Part shown: positions 26,134-35,472 of the stretch, piece by piece | How the letters are laid out: the number at the start of each line of letters is the position of its first letter | Position numbering within the stretch: the first letter of the stretch is position 1 | Assembly (NCBI GenBank): GCA_009917545.1 | Contig: QZDW01000003.1 | Coordinates: 62,001 to 126,000, forward strand | From: a bacterium 1XD42-76 | Lineage (GTDB): Bacteria > Bacillota > Clostridia > Lachnospirales > Lachnospiraceae | DNA length: 64,000 nt | Direction of reading: 5' to 3' | The notes under the pieces: generated by a model | Seen by the model: the letters and a program-made list of their open reading frames with translations, nothing else | Database searches by the model: none | Told to the model about the DNA's origin: nothing | Position numbers and translations under genes: made by a program

Positions 26134-27151
26134 GATGCCTGTGGGTGAAAGCTCGAATGTGATCTACAGTCGTGTCCGTCTCGTCAGGAACTGGAGTGAA
26201 TATCCGTTTCCGGGCAAGCTCACGGATGCCCAGAGCGCTGAGCTTACTGGACGGCTTACTGACGGTCTGCGGGGCCTTGGTTCTCTGGACGGCACGAATT
26301 ATCAATTTTCCTGTCTTGACCGTATGCCGGAACTGGAGAAAACCGCTCTTTTGGAGCGCCGCATCATCAACCGGGGGATCTCCAAGAAGCAGGCGCCGGC
26401 CGCACTCATTCTGTCAGAGGATGAGCGCATTTCCGTGTCCTTAAACGGGGATGACCATATCCGTATCCAGGTTGTGGAGCCTGGTCTGGCCCTTGGGGGC
26501 TGCTATCGTCTGGCCGACCGGATTGATGATTTTATCGGGGAACGCTTTGAATATTCTTTTGATGAGAAATACGGCTATCTGACGTCTTTCCCCACGAATG
26601 TGGGCACGGGCCTGCGGGCGCTCGCTGTCGTGCATCTGCCGATGCTTTCCAGACGCAAGAATTTCCAGAGTCTGGTGGCAGATATGGGGAGATTCGGAAC
26701 CTCGATCCGGGGAATATATGGGGAAGGTGCAGATAATTTTGGCTCTCTTTATCAGGTATCGAATCAAAAGACACTCGGCCAGACAGAGCGGGAGTTAGTC
26801 GATCTGGTGACCAAAACAGCAGCTGAGCTGGATGCCCAGGAACGGCGTCTGCGCCAGGAGGCCATAAGACAACGGGAATTAGCATGCATGGATGAAGTCT
26901 ACAAGTCGTATGGAGTGTTAAAGTATGCCCGCAGGCTGACGAGAAAGGACGCGATGGAATTTCTGTCGCAGATCATGGCCGGAGTGGCAGACGGGCGCTT
27001 AAAGCTTGTGGAGCCATGCTCTGTTTACGGATTGATGCTGGGCATCCAGCCGGCCAATCTCTTAAAAACGGCCGACCGGCTGATGGATAAAGAAGAGCTG
27101 GACGCTGCCCGGGCCGTATTTTTAAGGACCAGGCTGCCGGAGATTAAATAA
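26117..27151 (+). CDS. mcsB: McsB-like protein arginine kinase with altered active-site motifs
   Basis: McsB phosphorylates arginines on damaged proteins to mark them for ClpCP. The 344-residue protein has the phosphagen-kinase catalytic fold from about residue 10 (SSNVIYSRVRLVRNW) to 240, with FPTNVGTGLRA near residue 160, and a C-terminal helical domain (LMLGIQPANLL near residue 305). Two signatures differ from what I recall for B. subtilis McsB: the NEEDH loop reads NGDDH, with the second Glu replaced by Asp, and the Cys normally before PTNxGTG is Phe. Activity may therefore be altered. It overlaps mcsA and is followed by clpC. Confidence 0.93.
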   Translation: MVKWYEMPVGESSNVIYSRVRLVRNWSEYPFPGKLTDAQSAELTGRLTDGLRGLGSLDGTNYQFSCLDRMPELEKTALLERRIINRGISKKQAPAALILSEDERISVSLNGDDHIRIQVVEPGLALGGCYRLADRIDDFIGERFEYSFDEKYGYLTSFPTNVGTGLRALAVVHLPMLSRRKNFQSLVADMGRFGTSIRGIYGEGADNFGSLYQVSNQKTLGQTERELVDLVTKTAAELDAQERRLRQEAIRQRELACMDEVYKSYGVLKYARRLTRKDAMEFLSQIMAGVADGRLKLVEPCSVYGLMLGIQPANLLKTADRLMDKEELDAARAVFLRTRLPEIK

Positions 27152-27171
27152 CAGGAGGAGCAGACATAGAA

Positions 27172-29661
27172 ATGGAACGGTATACGCAGAAGGCCGCGCG
27201 GGCGCTCGCGCTCGCACGTGAGGCCGCGCAGAATACAGGTTCGCACACGGTTGGTACAGAGCATATCCTGGTGGGACTGATGCAGGAGGGGAGCGGGACG
27301 GCTGCCCGGGTTCTGGAAGCAAGCGATGTGGGGTTAGACCGTGTACTGGCGCTGGAAAAGCAGCTCATCGCCTCGGGACAGAACACGAGGCTTAAGGAGC
27401 GCGACGGCTATACGCCGAGTGCCAGACATGTCCTGGAGAACAGCTACCGCGAGGCCGTGCGCTTTGGCGCGCCATTAATCGGTACGGAGCATATCCTCAT
27501 GGCGCTGTTGAAGGAAGCGGACTGTGTGGCGATCCGCCTTTTAAATACGTTAAATATCAACATTCAGAAAATCTATATCGACCTTCTCTCAGCAATGGGA
27601 GAGGACGGAGCCGCGGGCAGGGAAGAGCTATTTCAGGGCCGTGCTGCCAGAGGCGGCCGTTCTGCCACGCCGACGCTTGATGCTTACAGCAGAGATTTGA
27701 CTGCGCTGGCAAGGGAAGGAAAATTAGATCCTGTCATCGGCAGGGAAAAGGAGATCCAGAGGGTCATCCAGATCCTGAGCCGAAGGACGAAGAATAATCC
27801 CTGCCTGATCGGTGAGCCGGGCGTGGGTAAGACTGCTGTGACCGAAGGCTTGGCTCAGCTTATTGTATCTGGTGACGTGCCGGAGACGATCGGCGGCAAA
27901 CGCGTGGTGATCCTGGATCTGTCCGGGATGGTGGCCGGATCCAAGTACCGAGGGGAATTTGAGGAACGGATTAAAAATGTGCTGAACGAGGTTCGCGGGA
28001 ATGGCAATGTGCTGCTGTTTATTGATGAGATTCACACGATCATCGGTGCGGGCGGCGCGGAAGGAGCGCTCGACGCCTCCAATATTTTGAAGCCGTCCCT
28101 GGCCCGCGGGGAGATCCAGTTGATCGGCGCTACCACGATAGAGGAGTACCGTAAGTATATCGAGAAGGATTCGGCGCTCGAGAGGCGTTTTCAGCCGGTG
28201 ACAGTGGAAGAGCCGACAGAGGAGGAGGCTGTCGAGATCTTAAAAGGGCTGCGGCCGCGCTATGAGGAGCACCACCGTGTGACGATTACGGATGAAGCGC
28301 TGCGGGCTGCGGTGCGGATGTCCGCGCGCTACATTAACGACCGATTCCTGCCGGATAAGGCGATTGACCTCATTGACGAGGCCTCTTCAAAGCTGCGCCT
28401 GACTGTGTATGTGGAGCCAAAAGGCATCAAAGAGCTCGAGGAAGAGATTAAGGCCCTGGAGGCGGAAAAGGAGTCTGCCATCAAGTCCGAGGCCTATGAG
28501 GAAGCCGGAGAGATCAAGAAAAAGCAGCAGAAAAAGCGCGAGAGGATTGTCAAGATCCGTGAGAAGTGGGAGGAGGAAAAAACCTCCAAGGAGCTCACGG
28601 TCGATGAGGAGAGCATTGCAGACGTAGTGTCCGGGTGGACAAAGATCCCTGTGAACAAGCTGAAGGAAGAGGAGACGGAGCGGCTTCTTAAGCTCGAATC
28701 CATCCTGCATGAGCGTGTGGTGGGCCAGGATGAGGCGGTGACTGCTGTGTCGAGAGCCATCCGCCGTGGCCGTGTGGGCCTTAAGGATCCCAAACGTCCG
28801 ATTGGTTCCTTCCTGTTTCTGGGGCCGACCGGCGTGGGAAAGACAGAGCTATGCAAGGCGCTCGCCGAGGCCATGTTCGGCACGGAAAATGCTCTGATCC
28901 GCGTCGATATGTCAGAATATATGGAAAAGCACAGTGTTTCCAAGATGATCGGATCGCCGCCGGGTTATGTAGGCTATGAGGGCGGAGGCCAGCTGAGCGA
29001 AAAGGTGCGCAGGAACCCGTATTCTGTGATTCTCTTTGACGAGGTGGAAAAGGCGCATCCGGACGTATTCAACATTTTGTTACAGGTCCTTGATGACGGC
29101 CATATTACCGATTCCCAGGGCCATAAGATTGATTTCAAAAATACAATTCTTATTATGACCTCCAACGCAGGGGCCGAACGAATCATTTCGCCGAAGCATC
29201 TGGGCTTCACCTCCCAGGATGACGGTAAAGCCAGATATGACAGGATGAAGGCAGGAGTCATGGACGAGGTCAAAAGGATGTTCAAACCGGAATTTCTGAA
29301 CCGTATTGATGACACGATCGTGTTCCATCCGCTGAACAGGGAGCACATGAAGGAAATCGTGGCAATTATGCTGAGCACGGTGGAGAAACGGACGAAACAG
29401 CAGATGTCCATCCGCTTAAGCGCTCCGGACGATGTGCGGGAATTCCTGATTAACAAAGGCTACGATGAGAAGTACGGCGCCAGGCCCTTAAAGCGGACGA
29501 TTCAAAACCTTATCGAGGACGCGCTCGCGGAGGCAGTGCTGGAAGGACGCATCCGGGAAGGTGATTCCGTGAAAATACAGGTAAAGGACGATGCCCTTAA
29601 GTTTGTTCCGCGTCATCCGCAGCCGGTGAAACAGCCGGCAGAGGAGCCGGCGACTGTATAG
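27172..29661 (+). CDS. clpC: ATP-dependent Clp protease ATP-binding subunit ClpC
   Basis: An 829-residue Hsp100 unfoldase that feeds substrates to ClpP. Order: N-domain of two Clp repeats (residues 1-145), first AAA+ module with Walker [10 protein letters not shown] near 215 and Walker [10 protein letters not shown], a coiled middle domain with UVR-like segment (about 410-470), then the second AAA+ module with GPTGVGKTE near 550 and the C-terminal sensor GARPLKR. The middle domain length matches ClpC, which uses McsB or MecA as adaptors, rather than ClpB. The start ATG 27172 follows ACAGGAGGAGCAGACATAGAA. Last gene of the gntR-mcsAB-clpC unit. Confidence 0.96.
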   Translation: MERYTQKAARALALAREAAQNTGSHTVGTEHILVGLMQEGSGTAARVLEASDVGLDRVLALEKQLIASGQNTRLKERDGYTPSARHVLENSYREAVRFGAPLIGTEHILMALLKEADCVAIRLLNTLNINIQKIYIDLLSAMGEDGAAGREELFQGRAARGGRSATPTLDAYSRDLTALAREGKLDPVIGREKEIQRVIQILSRRTKNNPCLIGEPGVGKTAVTEGLAQLIVSGDVPETIGGKRVVILDLSGMVAGSKYRGEFEERIKNVLNEVRGNGNVLLFIDEIHTIIGAGGAEGALDASNILKPSLARGEIQLIGATTIEEYRKYIEKDSALERRFQPVTVEEPTEEEAVEILKGLRPRYEEHHRVTITDEALRAAVRMSARYINDRFLPDKAIDLIDEASSKLRLTVYVEPKGIKELEEEIKALEAEKESAIKSEAYEEAGEIKKKQQKKRERIVKIREKWEEEKTSKELTVDEESIADVVSGWTKIPVNKLKEEETERLLKLESILHERVVGQDEAVTAVSRAIRRGRVGLKDPKRPIGSFLFLGPTGVGKTELCKALAEAMFGTENALIRVDMSEYMEKHSVSKMIGSPPGYVGYEGGGQLSEKVRRNPYSVILFDEVEKAHPDVFNILLQVLDDGHITDSQGHKIDFKNTILIMTSNAGAERIISPKHLGFTSQDDGKARYDRMKAGVMDEVKRMFKPEFLNRIDDTIVFHPLNREHMKEIVAIMLSTVEKRTKQQMSIRLSAPDDVREFLINKGYDEKYGARPLKRTIQNLIEDALAEAVLEGRIREGDSVKIQVKDDALKFVPRHPQPVKQPAEEPATV

Positions 29662-29753
29662 AGGGTACCGATGCAGCTGAAATACCTGAACCCGGACTGC
29701 CTGCCGGCGATGGAGTTTCAGGTTGAATAATACACAAAAGGAGATTAGTAGTT

Positions 29754-30167
29754 ATGCCAGGAATCAATGAGCTTATTCGTGTGGAAGAAAATGGAAATCT
29801 GAGCTTCGGAAATTATGAGCTGAATACGAAGTCAAAGGTAGAGAACTTCGAACATGAGGGGGATCTGTATAAAGTAAAGACCTTTCATGAGATCACAAAG
29901 CTCGAGAGGAACGGAATGTTTGTCTATGAGTCCGTGCCGGGAACCACGGTCACAAAATTTTCTGTAAGGGATACCGTGGTGAGCTTCCGGGTCGAGGGAG
30001 CAAAGGACGCCCAGATTACCTTACAGCTTGAGGATGACATGGATTACGAAATATTCGAGGACGGCGTGGCAGTCGGAGGGATGAAAACCAACATGAGCGG
30101 CAAGCTCTCCCTGAGCGTCGAGCTCTCTGAGGGCAGATGCGTTGAGGTAAAGGTCGTACAGAAATAA
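29754..30167 (+). CDS. Conserved clostridial protein, often labelled endosialidase, function unknown
   Basis: A 137-residue soluble protein, mostly beta strands by eye, with AAAGGAGATTAGTAGTT before its ATG. Segments such as INELIRVEENGNLSFGNYEL, LYKVKTFHEITKLERNGMFVYESVPGT and MKTNMSGKLSLSVEL are a pattern I associate with a Lachnospiraceae family commonly carrying the label endosialidase. It is far too short for a phage endosialidase and has no catalytic motif that I can point to, so the label should not be trusted. It lies between clpC and radA in the same direction. Confidence 0.7.
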   Translation: MPGINELIRVEENGNLSFGNYELNTKSKVENFEHEGDLYKVKTFHEITKLERNGMFVYESVPGTTVTKFSVRDTVVSFRVEGAKDAQITLQLEDDMDYEIFEDGVAVGGMKTNMSGKLSLSVELSEGRCVEVKVVQK

Positions 30168-30212
30168 CGTATATGCCCTGCAGATAAGCAGGCTGACAGA
30201 AAGGAACCGGTC

Positions 30213-31586
30213 GTGGCAAAGGCAAAAAATAATACTGTGTTTTTCTGCAGAGAATGCGGCTACGAATCCAGTAAATGGCTGGGACAGTGTCCGGCGTGCA
30301 GGGAGTGGAACACCTTCGTGGAGGAACCGGCAGCCTCGGATAAGAGACCGTCGAAGGCTGCAGGAGTGCGCACCCTTGGGCGGGGCTCTGTCCCTGTCCA
30401 CATTACAGATATCTCACTGGAGGATCAGGACAGGACAGCCACTGGCTTTGAAGAACTGGATCGTGTGCTGGGAAATGGAATCGTGAAGGGGAGTCTGGTA
30501 TTAGTGGGCGGCGACCCGGGTATCGGAAAATCCACGATTCTTTTGCAGGTATGCCGTAATCTCTCAGGAAGCGGAAAAAAGGTACTCTACATATCAGGTG
30601 AGGAATCATTAAAGCAGATCAAGATGAGAGCCAACCGTATCGGGCCGATTACAGGCGAGCTGTTGTTCCTTTGCGAGACGGATCTGGACCTGATTGCAGA
30701 GGCCATCGAAAGCGCCGGGCCGGATATGGTGGTGATTGATTCAATTCAGACCATGCACCGGGACGATATTTCCTCAGCTCCCGGCAGCGTGAGCCAGGTC
30801 CGTGAGTCCACCAACACGCTCATGCAGCTTGCCAAAGGAAATGGAGCTGCGATTTTTATCGTTGGCCATGTGACAAAGGAAGGGGTGGTAGCGGGCCCCA
30901 GGGTGCTGGAGCACATGGTGGATACGGTGTTGTATTTTGAAGGCGACCGCCAGGATTCCTATCGTATTTTAAGAGCTGTAAAAAATCGTTTCGGTTCTAC
31001 GAATGAGATCGGTGTGTTTGAGATGCTGGAAAGCGGACTCTCTGAGGTGAAGAACCCTTCTGAAATGCTGATTTCCGGACGTCCCAAGGAGGCCTCCGGG
31101 GCGGTTGTGGCCTGCTCGCTGGAGGGCACAAGGCCGATTTTACTGGAGGTACAGGCGCTGGTGACAGCGACAAACTTCGGTATGGCACGACGGACTGCCA
31201 ACGGAGTCGACTACAACCGCATCAATATTCTTCTGGCGATCCTCGAAAAGCGCTGCGGCTTTGCCATGAGCCGCTATGACGCCTATGTAAATATCGCAGG
31301 CGGAATGAAGATGAATGAGCCTGCCCTGGATCTGGCGGTCGTGATGGCCCTGATTTCCAGCTTTAAGAACCGGGAAGTGGATCCGGGGATGCTGATTTTC
31401 GGGGAGGTCGGACTGTCCGGGGAGGTGCGCGCCGTCTCTCAGGCACCGCAGAGGGTGGCAGAGGCCGTGAAAATGGGATTTACCACCTGCGTACTCCCCA
31501 AATCCAACCTGATAAAACTTAAGGAGGAAACAAGAATCCGCCTGCTCGGCGTGGAAAACGTGAGGGAGGCGATCGGGCTCATATAA
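30213..31586 (+). CDS. radA: DNA repair protein RadA
   Basis: RadA (Sms) is a RecA-like helicase that drives branch migration in recombination. The 457-residue product starts with GTG at 30213, after AAAGGAACCGGTC. It has the zinc finger CRECGYESSKWLGQCPAC at the N-terminus, Walker A GGDPGIGKST near residue 100, the family-specific KNRFG motif (VKNRFGSTNE) near residue 255 and a C-terminal Lon-like domain (residues about 310-455). Size and order match the family. A strong terminator-like repeat follows. Confidence 0.96.
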   Translation: MAKAKNNTVFFCRECGYESSKWLGQCPACREWNTFVEEPAASDKRPSKAAGVRTLGRGSVPVHITDISLEDQDRTATGFEELDRVLGNGIVKGSLVLVGGDPGIGKSTILLQVCRNLSGSGKKVLYISGEESLKQIKMRANRIGPITGELLFLCETDLDLIAEAIESAGPDMVVIDSIQTMHRDDISSAPGSVSQVRESTNTLMQLAKGNGAAIFIVGHVTKEGVVAGPRVLEHMVDTVLYFEGDRQDSYRILRAVKNRFGSTNEIGVFEMLESGLSEVKNPSEMLISGRPKEASGAVVACSLEGTRPILLEVQALVTATNFGMARRTANGVDYNRINILLAILEKRCGFAMSRYDAYVNIAGGMKMNEPALDLAVVMALISSFKNREVDPGMLIFGEVGLSGEVRAVSQAPQRVAEAVKMGFTTCVLPKSNLIKLKEETRIRLLGVENVREAIGLI

Positions 31587-31644
31587 CACACGTATATTTT
31601 CCATATGAAATGCGAATCCTATCAGGGAGCACAGGAACGTTCTG

Positions 31645-31697
31645 ACGCCTCCGGCTTTTTACCTCTCGAATGAGGGGAAAGCCGGAGGCGTTTGGGC
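31645..31697 (+). terminator. Bidirectional-type terminator after radA
   Basis: Perfect 14-base arms ACGCCTCCGGCTTT (31645-31658) and AAAGCCGGAGGCGT (31678-31691) with extra CTC/GAG pairing inside. It sits between radA and the TRAP operon and should insulate them. Confidence 0.75.
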
Positions 31698-31712
31698 AGA
31701 AAGGGGTTTCGC

Positions 31713-32798
31713 ATGAAGCTTGATTCGATTACGGTAAAATGCAGGATACCGGGATACCCGGCAGGGCACCGGATACGTCGCAGTATATGGTGCGCTTTTA
31801 TGGCTGTGATGGTAAGCGCTGGTCTGTGTGGATGCAGCCGCGGATTCGCCGCGGATAAGACGATCGTCCGCATCGGGCACAACCAGTCAGGAAGCCATCC
31901 GACCCATATCGCTCTGACTGCCTTTGAGGAATTCATTGAGGAAAGGCTGGGCAGCCGCTATGAGGTGGAGGTGTATCCGAGCGAGCTTTTGGGCTCGCAG
32001 ACAGACATGGTACAGCTGACACAGACGGGGGCGATCGACTTCTGCGTCGCCAGCAACGCCATTCTGGAGACATTTAACAGGAACTATGAGATTTTTAATC
32101 TGCCATACCTGTTTGTCAATGACGAGGCGTATCATGCGGTTATGGACGACGCAGACATTACAGACGGACTGTTTAAGGACACGGTCCGGGCCGGCTTTGA
32201 GGCTGTGACCTGGTTAGATGCGGGCACGAGGAATTTCTATACAGTGTCAGTCCCGGTCGAACATCCGGCAGATTTAAAGGGACTGAAGATCCGTGTACAG
32301 CAGTCGCCGACCAATGTGGAAATGATGCGGCTTCTGGGCGGTTCGGCGACGCCGATGGGGTTTGGGGATGTGTATACGGCGCTTCAGTCCAAAATCATCG
32401 ACGGCGCGGAGAATAACGAGCTGGCGCTGACAAATAACGGGCATGGTGATGTCTGTAAATATTACTCGTACGACATGCACCAGATGGTGCCGGATATCCT
32501 GATCGGGAATTATGAATTTCTGAGTTCCCTTTCCGACACAGAGAGGGAGATCTTCGAGGAAGGCTTTAAGCTTGTCAATGAGATTGAGCGCAGGGAATGG
32601 ACGCGGGCGGTTGAAGAAGCCAAAGATAGGGCCCGGACGGTGCAAGGCGTGGAATTTTTGTACCCGAAGAAGCAGCCGTTCATCGACGCATGCCTGCCGC
32701 TTCACGAAAAGATTCTCAGTGAGAATCCGGAAATCAGGCCGGTGTACGACGCCATACAGGAGTATAATACCCGTTACGAAGAAAAGGACGGGGAATAG
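31713..32798 (+). CDS. dctP: TRAP transporter substrate-binding lipoprotein (DctP family)
   Basis: The extracytoplasmic solute receptor of a TRAP transporter, 361 residues from ATG 31713 (after AAAGGGG). A basic N-terminus and hydrophobic run end in the lipobox GLCGC near residue 33-36, so the receptor is lipid-anchored, as usual in Gram-positives. The mature protein begins IVRIGHNQSGSHPTH, with GTRNFYTVSVPV and LKGLKIRVQQSPTNVEMMRLLGG including the conserved Arg that binds the carboxylate of the ligand. The substrate is an organic acid of unknown identity. First gene of dctP-dctQ-dctM. Confidence 0.92.
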   Translation: MKLDSITVKCRIPGYPAGHRIRRSIWCAFMAVMVSAGLCGCSRGFAADKTIVRIGHNQSGSHPTHIALTAFEEFIEERLGSRYEVEVYPSELLGSQTDMVQLTQTGAIDFCVASNAILETFNRNYEIFNLPYLFVNDEAYHAVMDDADITDGLFKDTVRAGFEAVTWLDAGTRNFYTVSVPVEHPADLKGLKIRVQQSPTNVEMMRLLGGSATPMGFGDVYTALQSKIIDGAENNELALTNNGHGDVCKYYSYDMHQMVPDILIGNYEFLSSLSDTEREIFEEGFKLVNEIERREWTRAVEEAKDRARTVQGVEFLYPKKQPFIDACLPLHEKILSENPEIRPVYDAIQEYNTRYEEKDGE

Positions 32799-32918
32799 CG
32801 GGAGGAGCTTCAAGGAAAAGGCGTCCCGTATCCTGGAACGCACAACGCGCCGGTTACAGTTTTGTGATACGGCTGGCAAGTGCATTTATGGAAGAAAAAG
32901 CATGGAAAAGAGGAAAAT

Positions 32919-33392
32919 ATGGACAAGATAAGAAGATTTCTGGATAAGCTCCTGTACGGCCTTGCCGGGGTTTCCTTTGTGGCAATGGTGATTCTCACAT
33001 GCTGGCAGGTGTTTACAAGATATCTGTTAAAGAATCCGTCACCCTGGTCGGAAGAGCTGGTGTCATATCTGTTTGGCTGGATGGCGTTAATCGGGGCTTC
33101 CATTGTCACCGGGGAGCGGGGACATATGAATATTCCCGTTCTGATAGAGCGGCAGAGGCCGGTGGTAAAAAAGGGCTTTCTGCTTTTTTCGGAAGCGGTT
33201 GCGTTTGCATTTTCGGCCGTTATTTTCGTATACGGGGGTGTGAAAATCACATCACTGGCAATGGGGCAGCTTACTTCCTCACTGGGGGTGGCTGTCGGCG
33301 TATTTTATATCATTATGCCTGTGTGCGGCGTGTTAAATATGGGATATGTCCTGCTTAATATGGCGGATATCTGCAGAAAGGAGGCGGCTTAG
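32919..33392 (+). CDS. dctQ: TRAP transporter small permease (DctQ family)
   Basis: A 157-residue membrane protein with four predicted helices, typical of the small TRAP subunit. The ATG at 32919 follows AAAGAGGAAAAT; earlier codons to 32880 lack a site. Typical are LLYGLAGVSFVAMVILTCWQVFTRYLL and NPSPWSEELVSYLFGWMALIGAS. It helps the large subunit couple sodium movement to uptake. A 120-base gap separates it from dctP and only 3 bases separate it from dctM. Confidence 0.92.
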   Translation: MDKIRRFLDKLLYGLAGVSFVAMVILTCWQVFTRYLLKNPSPWSEELVSYLFGWMALIGASIVTGERGHMNIPVLIERQRPVVKKGFLLFSEAVAFAFSAVIFVYGGVKITSLAMGQLTSSLGVAVGVFYIIMPVCGVLNMGYVLLNMADICRKEAA

Positions 33393-33395
33393 AAG

Positions 33396-34697
33396 ATGGC
33401 ACTGGAATCACTTGGAATCATACTCGTCATACTGCTTGTGCTGCTGGCAGCGGGCGTGCCGATCTCCTATGCGATCGGAATCTCGTCTTTGGCCGCAATT
33501 TTGAGAATCATGCCGCTTCATGTATCGGTTGTCACTGCCGCCCAGAGGACGTTTGTCGGCATGAGTAAGTTCAGCCTGACTGCGATCCCGTTTTTCATAC
33601 TGGCCGGAAATCTCATGAATCAGGGCGGTATCGCCAAGCGCCTGGTGGATTTTGTGGGTGCACTCCTGGGAAAGCTCCCCGGCGCGCTTTTAGTGACGAA
33701 CGTGGGAGCGAATGCCCTCTTTGGCGCGATTTCCGGCTCGGCCTCTGCGGCGGCAGCAGCCGTCGGTAATATGGTGCTTCCCGGCGAGGAGGAGCAGGGG
33801 TATGATGGGGCGCTGTGCGCGGCGGTAAACGGGGCTTCCGCACCGTCCGGACTCTTAATTCCGCCATCCAATGCTCTCATCACGTATTCGCTGGTGTCAG
33901 GAGGAACGTCAGTGGCAGCCTTATTTCTGGCGGGCTATCTCCCGGGAATCATCTGGGCGGTCTGCTGTATGGCGGTGGCAGTTATGATTGCCAGAAAAAA
34001 GGGCTATTACGGCGCAGGAAAAGCGTTCCGGCCCGGCAGCCTGTCTGTCGTCACGCTCCGCGCCATTCCGGCATTGTCCCTGATCGTAGTTGTGATCGGC
34101 GGTATCGTGGGAGGGATCTTTACAGCCACGGAAGGTTCGGCGATCGCCGTGGTCTATGCGCTTATCCTGGGGATTCTTTACCGGAATATCACCTGGGGAT
34201 CCTTTTGTAAAATCGTAACCGAGAGCGCCAGAATGAGCGGCATGATCGTATTTCTGATCGGCGTGTCCAATATCTTAAGCTGGGTTATGGCATTTACCCA
34301 GATCCCGCAGGCGATTTCTGAGGTTCTTCTGGGCATTACGAATAACAAATATCTGCTGCTGCTTATCATGAACGTGATTCTCCTGACGGCTGGGACATTT
34401 ATGGATGTAACGCCTGCAATCCTCATTTTTACGCCCCTGTTCCTTCCTATCGTGACAGGATTTGGTATGAGTCCTGTACAGTTCGGCCTGATGCTGACGT
34501 ACAATCTCTGTATCGGTAATATTACGCCGCCGGTGGGAAATACCCTGTTTGTGGCTGTAAAGGTGGGGAAAACGTCACTCGCCCGCGTGATGCCGTATAT
34601 GTTAATGTTCTATGCGGCCATTCTCATCGGCCTGTTATTGGTGACATACGTTCCGGCTGTGAGTATGACGCTTCCGCACCTGGCCGGGATCTCATAG
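33396..34697 (+). CDS. dctM: TRAP transporter large permease (DctM family)
   Basis: A 433-residue, highly hydrophobic channel subunit with about 12 helices. Features of the family are the N-terminal VPISYAIGISSLAAI, the FFILAGNLMNQGGI segment, NALFGAISGSASAAAAAVGNMVLP, SAPSGLLIPPSNALITY and near the end TYNLCIGNITPPVGNTLFVAVKVG. It imports the acid delivered by DctP using the sodium gradient. It ends the operon, with a terminator 156 bases downstream. Confidence 0.95.
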   Translation: MALESLGIILVILLVLLAAGVPISYAIGISSLAAILRIMPLHVSVVTAAQRTFVGMSKFSLTAIPFFILAGNLMNQGGIAKRLVDFVGALLGKLPGALLVTNVGANALFGAISGSASAAAAAVGNMVLPGEEEQGYDGALCAAVNGASAPSGLLIPPSNALITYSLVSGGTSVAALFLAGYLPGIIWAVCCMAVAVMIARKKGYYGAGKAFRPGSLSVVTLRAIPALSLIVVVIGGIVGGIFTATEGSAIAVVYALILGILYRNITWGSFCKIVTESARMSGMIVFLIGVSNILSWVMAFTQIPQAISEVLLGITNNKYLLLLIMNVILLTAGTFMDVTPAILIFTPLFLPIVTGFGMSPVQFGLMLTYNLCIGNITPPVGNTLFVAVKVGKTSLARVMPYMLMFYAAILIGLLLVTYVPAVSMTLPHLAGIS

Positions 34698-34852
34698 GAA
34701 ACGGTAGTGTACTGGCAGGCGGAATGCCAGGGAGTTGTTTTAAGGGCCTGCTATGCAGACAGATGTTTCTTATCTGACAGGGATGTAATGCATCGGAGCC
34801 TGACAGGCTGGAATCCGGCTGAAACTCCGGTTTACTGGTAAACCCAGCACCC

Positions 34853-34886
34853 AAAACCGGCGCGGTAGATTCGCGCTGGTTTTCCT
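34853..34886 (+). terminator. Terminator of the TRAP operon
   Basis: AAAACCGGCGCG (34853-34864) pairs with CGCGCTGGTTTT (34872-34883), with one G-T pair, then TCC. The gap from 34698 also holds the hairpins CTGGCA/TGCCAG (about 34712-34730) and GGTTTAC/GTAAACC (about 34829-34844). No gene is visible between 34698 and 35100. Confidence 0.7.
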
Positions 34887-34946
34887 GTTGTCTGAATGAT
34901 TATAAAAAATATTCCGGATCATACGTTTTCCTTCAGCGGTTATATG

Positions 34947-34994
34947 TTCAGACCATATTTCAGGTCACATTTGGACCGTATTTTCAGGCCATAT
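34947..34994 (+). repeat. Four-unit 12-bp tandem array upstream of the tRNA promoter
   Basis: Four consecutive 12-mers: TTCAGACCATAT, TTCAGGTCACAT, TTGGACCGTATT and TTCAGGCCATAT, period exactly 12. The array ends 16 bases before the -35 box of the tRNA promoter, so it may be an upstream binding site. Confidence 0.6.
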
Positions 34995-35009
34995 TCCGTA
35001 AAAAAAATG

Positions 35010-35038
35010 TTGACTATTTTGGAAAATTGCGCTATTAT
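35010..35038 (+). promoter_or_regulatory. Promoter of the tRNA-Val/tRNA-Ala pair
   Basis: TTGACT (35010-35015), 17 bases, TATTAT (35033-35038); an overlapping TATAAT begins 3 bases later. It lies about 60 bases before tRNA-Val. Confidence 0.65.
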
Positions 35039-35100
35039 AATTAGGTACTTCAGCAGATGTAGATTTGCAGAGGTAAGAAGAGTTTATTTGTGAAATATAT

Positions 35101-35174
35101 GGAAGCATAGCTCAGCCGGGATGAGCGTTCGCCTCACACGCGAGAGGTCATGGGTTCGAGCCCCATTGCTTCCA
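35101..35174 (+). tRNA. tRNA-Val (anticodon CAC)
   Basis: Cloverleaf read by eye: acceptor GGAAGCA with TGCTTCC, D stem GCTC/GAGC, anticodon stem TTCGC/GCGAG (one wobble) with loop CTCACAC giving anticodon CAC, T stem ATGGG/CCCAT with loop TTCGAGC. The discriminator is A and the terminal CCA is not encoded. Confidence 0.92.
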
Positions 35175-35180
35175 TTTTGT

Positions 35181-35253
35181 GGGGCATTAGCGCAGTTGGG
35201 AGCGCGCAACATTCGCATTGTTGAGGCCGTGGGTTCGAATCCCATATGCTCCA
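35181..35253 (+). tRNA. tRNA-Ala (anticodon CGC)
   Basis: Acceptor GGGGCAT pairs with ATGCTCC, including the G3-U70 pair that is the alanine identity element. D stem GCGC/GCGC, anticodon stem CAACA/TGTTG with loop TTCGCAT (anticodon CGC), T stem GTGGG/CCCAT. No encoded CCA. Its last bases recur as a partial copy at 36313-36339. Confidence 0.92.
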
Positions 35254-35254
35254 T
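35242..35254 (+). repeat. Possible att site, left copy (3' end of tRNA-Ala)
   Basis: The 13-mer CCATATGCTCCAT ends the tRNA-Ala gene and recurs exactly at 36327-36339, where GGGTT also precedes it as in the T arm. The two copies flank an AT-rich segment of about 1.1 kb. Confidence 0.5.
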
Positions 35255-35260
35255 TTTAAG

Positions 35261-35315
35261 AAAACCTTCGGGAATACCAGGAATGTTGATGGACACTGGG
35301 TTTCCGGAGGTTTTT
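35261..35315 (+). terminator. Terminator after the first two tRNAs
   Basis: AAAACCTTCGGGAA (35261-35274) is an imperfect complement of TTTCCGGAGGTTTT (35301-35314), followed by a T run. Confidence 0.65.
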
Positions 35316-35472
35316 CAGATTTATGAATATACGGTCCGAATACTCTGTTTTGTAGAGAGAATACAGAGAAAGTATCACACTTGATAAGTTATTTTGCGTC
35401 ACAAAGTCCTCAATACATTTTATCTGATTTCGTATGAATACGAGGAGCAGGTATGGATAAGAAAAACGCAGG

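Noticed and set aside
29670-29732. A 20-codon frame after clpC beginning MQLKYLNPDCLPAMEFQ
   Set aside because: Too short, with only a weak GAGGG site and no known relative; it may be chance.
34698-34900. Possible riboswitch after the TRAP operon
   Set aside because: Several hairpins occur, but no aptamer core is recognisable and no gene that it could control follows before the tRNAs.
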